Source: Candidatus Competibacteraceae bacterium
Lineage (GTDB): Bacteria; Pseudomonadota; Gammaproteobacteria; Competibacterales; Competibacteraceae
Length of the DNA stretch: 8,215 nucleotides
Assembly (NCBI GenBank): GCA_012032855.1
Contig: JAAUQA010000121.1
Span: 1 to 8,215 of the forward strand
Direction of reading: 5' to 3'
In this document: one piece after another, positions 7,014 to 8,215 of the stretch
Layout: each line of letters starts with the position of its first letter
Numbering within the stretch: position 1 is the stretch's first letter
The notes under the pieces: model-generated
What the model saw: the letters and a program-made list of their open reading frames with translations, nothing else
Told to the model about the DNA's origin: nothing
Databases searched by the model: none
Position numbers and translations under genes: made by a program

Positions 7014-7751
7014 TCACACGTGTTCGTGCAGACCGCATTCGCGCTTCAGACCGAAAAAGCGAGTATCTTCCTCGCTCATGCCGTCTGCTAGACGATGCGT
7101 CGTGTGGGTATCGCCGATGGAGACATAACCTTCATGCCAAAGTGGATGATAAGGCAGCTGGTGTTGGGTCAGATAGCGGTACACATCGCGATCGGTCCAA
7201 TCGAGAATCGGATGGATCTTGTAACGACCGTTACGCTGCATCACAAAATCCATGTCACGGCGGCTTTGCGATTGTTGCCGGCGTAATCCGGCAATCCAGG
7301 CGTATACGTTGAGATCTTCCAGAGCCTGTTGCATAGGCTCGACCTTGTTGAGCCGATTGTACAGTTCTATGCCTTCCAAGCCCTGTTCCCACAGCTTGCC
7401 GTAGCGGGCCTCTTGTTCCACTGGCGTCAAGCGCGCGCGGTAGATCTTGAGGTTAAGACTCAACCGCTCGGTTAAATCTTCGATGAACTCATAGGTTTCC
7501 GGGAACAGATAACCGGTGTCGATTAATACGACCGGTATATCGGGTTGTTGCCGGGTAACCATATGCAGCGATACGGCCGCTTGCGCACCGAAGCTGGAAG
7601 ATAAGACAATATGACCGGGAAAGTTCTCTAAGGCCCAGGCGACACGCTGCTCGGCGCGCATGGATTCCAGCGATCGATTAGTGTGTTGTAAATCGATCTG
7701 CGGAACATCCGCACCTGAATAACTGTCTGTCAACGCCGCTACCTGAGTCAT
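7014..7751 (-). CDS. cysH: phosphoadenosine phosphosulfate (PAPS) reductase
   Basis: Cytoplasmic enzyme of assimilatory sulfate reduction: it reduces PAPS to sulfite and adenosine 3',5'-bisphosphate using thioredoxin or glutaredoxin. At 245 residues it matches E. coli CysH (244). Family marks are the phosphate-binding SSSFGAQ (51-57), [10 protein letters not shown] (78-87), [11 protein letters not shown] (154-164), [13 protein letters not shown] (179-191) and the C-terminal KRECGLHE with catalytic Cys239 (236-243). The paired-cysteine motifs that bind the 4Fe-4S cluster in APS reductases are absent, so PAPS rather than APS is the expected substrate. ATG 7751 gives the family length; only a weak purine-rich stretch precedes it. 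No other cys genes lie in the window, so it stands alone or is divergent from the gene at 7999. Its AT-rich upstream region carries inverted repeats that may be a control site. Confidence 0.95.
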   Translation of the reverse strand: MTQVAALTDSYSGADVPQIDLQHTNRSLESMRAEQRVAWALENFPGHIVLSSSFGAQAAVSLHMVTRQQPDIPVVLIDTGYLFPETYEFIEDLTERLSLNLKIYRARLTPVEQEARYGKLWEQGLEGIELYNRLNKVEPMQQALEDLNVYAWIAGLRRQQSQSRRDMDFVMQRNGRYKIHPILDWTDRDVYRYLTQHQLPYHPLWHEGYVSIGDTHTTHRLADGMSEEDTRFFGLKRECGLHEHV

Positions 7752-7818
7752 AGTTGTTGGTCTCGTTTAGTATTAACCCAGCTTGATACCCTTAAAAAAT
7801 TTCGGTTATTACCTTAGC

Positions 7819-7873
7819 AATGGTTGGTTAAAACCAAAAGGAATTAGTTTCTATATATTTATGACCAACCATT
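7819..7873. promoter_or_regulatory. inverted repeats in the cysH-hydrolase divergent intergenic region
   Basis: AATGGTTGGT (7819-7828) and ACCAACCATT (7864-7873) are perfect 10-bp reverse complements, 35 nt apart. A second palindrome, TTGGTT-AA-AACCAA (7824-7837), shares the left arm, so the two pairings exclude each other in RNA. The block is AT-rich and lies 68-122 bp before cysH. It could be a two-site operator for a regulator, possibly a LysR-type one such as CysB, or an RNA switch in the cysH leader. This is inference from symmetry only. I see no convincing -35/-10 pair in 7752-7998 on either strand. Confidence 0.4.
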
Positions 7874-7880
7874 ATATCAC

Positions 7881-8039
7881 ATGGCTTTTACCCATAGGAT
7901 TGACCCAAAAATACTACAGGATGACTACCCTGGCCTGCACGAAAAACGCTTCCAGATGGCCGAATATATGGTTAACCCCCTGAAAACAGATAAGTATCAT
8001 GCGACATCTATCGGTTCGACTCCTCAAATCCGCGTTTAA
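7881..8039 (+). CDS. possible small protein of 52 residues, unknown
   Basis: ATG 7881 opens a 52-codon frame ending at TAA 8037-8039. The product is well mixed and hydrophilic, with RIDPKILQDDYPGLHEKRF and AEYMVNPLKTDKYH as its core, which reads more like real protein than the other frames over the same bases. Against it: no ribosome site precedes the ATG, and its last 41 nt overlap the hydrolase start at 7999 in another frame. No signal peptide, membrane segment or known motif is seen, and I do not recognise the family. It could be a small gene, a decayed remnant, or chance. Confidence 0.3.
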   Translation: MAFTHRIDPKILQDDYPGLHEKRFQMAEYMVNPLKTDKYHATSIGSTPQIRV

Positions 8040-8215
8040 AGCCTTCGCCTATAGCTTGGTCGGGGGCCTTATCGTACTCATTGCCGGATTAATTGGGTAT
8101 CTCGAAAGCCGCCCGGATTTAAGTGCTTGGCATGAAACCGTGCTGGATGGCGAATTTACTGAACATGCGCCGGTTAAGGATTTTGCCGGCTATTTGGCAC
8201 TGGAAGCACAGCTCT
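7999..8215 (+). CDS. membrane-anchored protein resembling alpha/beta hydrolases, N-terminal part
   Basis: The first 72 codons of a gene that runs off the right edge. A basic N-terminus (MRHLSVRLLKSAFK) is followed by a hydrophobic segment at about residues 17-34 (SLVGGLIVLIAGLIGY), a signal anchor or uncleaved signal. Then come YLESRPDLSAWHETVLDGEF and FAGYLALEAQL. The LESRPDL.. W...LD.EF ... YLALE pattern is one I associate with the start of serine-hydrolase (lysophospholipase-like) proteins of gammaproteobacteria. The catalytic region is outside the window, so the function rests on this N-terminal resemblance alone. It is transcribed away from cysH. The ATG at 7999 has only a weak upstream purine stretch. 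Confidence 0.6.
   Translation, partial: MRHLSVRLLKSAFKAFAYSLVGGLIVLIAGLIGYLESRPDLSAWHETVLDGEFTEHAPVKDFAGYLALEAQL

Noticed and set aside
7014..7751. APS reductase instead of PAPS reductase
   Set aside because: The paired cysteines for the iron-sulfur cluster are missing; only Cys239 of the ECGLH motif is in the expected place.
7783..7983. 66-codon + strand frame in the cysH upstream region
   Set aside because: The product is rich in Trp, Tyr and Ile from AT-rich spacer and covers the inverted repeats; the 7881 frame is more protein-like.
1..8215. CRISPR arrays, transposon ends, tRNA or defence islands
   Set aside because: No spaced direct repeats, transposase motifs, cloverleaf or defence-type domains were seen; the helicase is of XPB repair type with no toxin or nuclease partner nearby.

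Overview
The window looks like chromosomal DNA of a gammaproteobacterium of roughly 50-55% GC by eye. The protein types (an O-antigen-ligase-family polymerase beside ugd and galE, an E. coli-like CysH, an XPB-type helicase, a serine-hydrolase start) fit that class, but I cannot name a genus. There is no sign of phage, transposon, CRISPR, rRNA or tRNA.

Positions 1-4290 (+ strand) form a surface-polysaccharide segment. It begins with the 3' part of a small FecR-like protein, followed by a polytopic O-antigen ligase/polymerase-family protein, UDP-glucose 6-dehydrogenase (ugd) and UDP-glucose 4-epimerase (galE). ugd and galE are 8 nt apart and surely co-transcribed. Together they turn UDP-glucose into UDP-glucuronate and UDP-galactose, precursors for a polymer that the membrane protein could polymerise or transfer.

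Positions 4329-6876 (- strand), convergent with galE, hold a GalT-like uridylyltransferase followed by an overlapping XPB/Ssl2-type DNA helicase gene. The helicase reading frame is broken at three places. Each break is repaired by adding one base next to a short run, giving a complete 491-residue protein with all expected motifs. GalT and GalE together would be the Leloir branch feeding UDP-galactose; no galK is visible.

Positions 7014-7751 (- strand) hold cysH, the PAPS reductase of assimilatory sulfate reduction, with a terminator-like hairpin after it. An AT-rich divergent intergenic region of about 250 bp follows, containing a 10-bp inverted repeat and a possible 52-codon gene. The window ends inside the start of a membrane-anchored protein resembling alpha/beta hydrolases.

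I found no convincing new biological system. The most useful observations are the repeated single-base frame breaks (helicase, and perhaps the first small gene), which point either to base-calling errors at short runs or to gene decay; a nine-G tract in the polysaccharide polymerase; a 9-bp tandem repeat that duplicates the helicase ribosome-binding site; and an unannotated-type small ORF beside the hydrolase.
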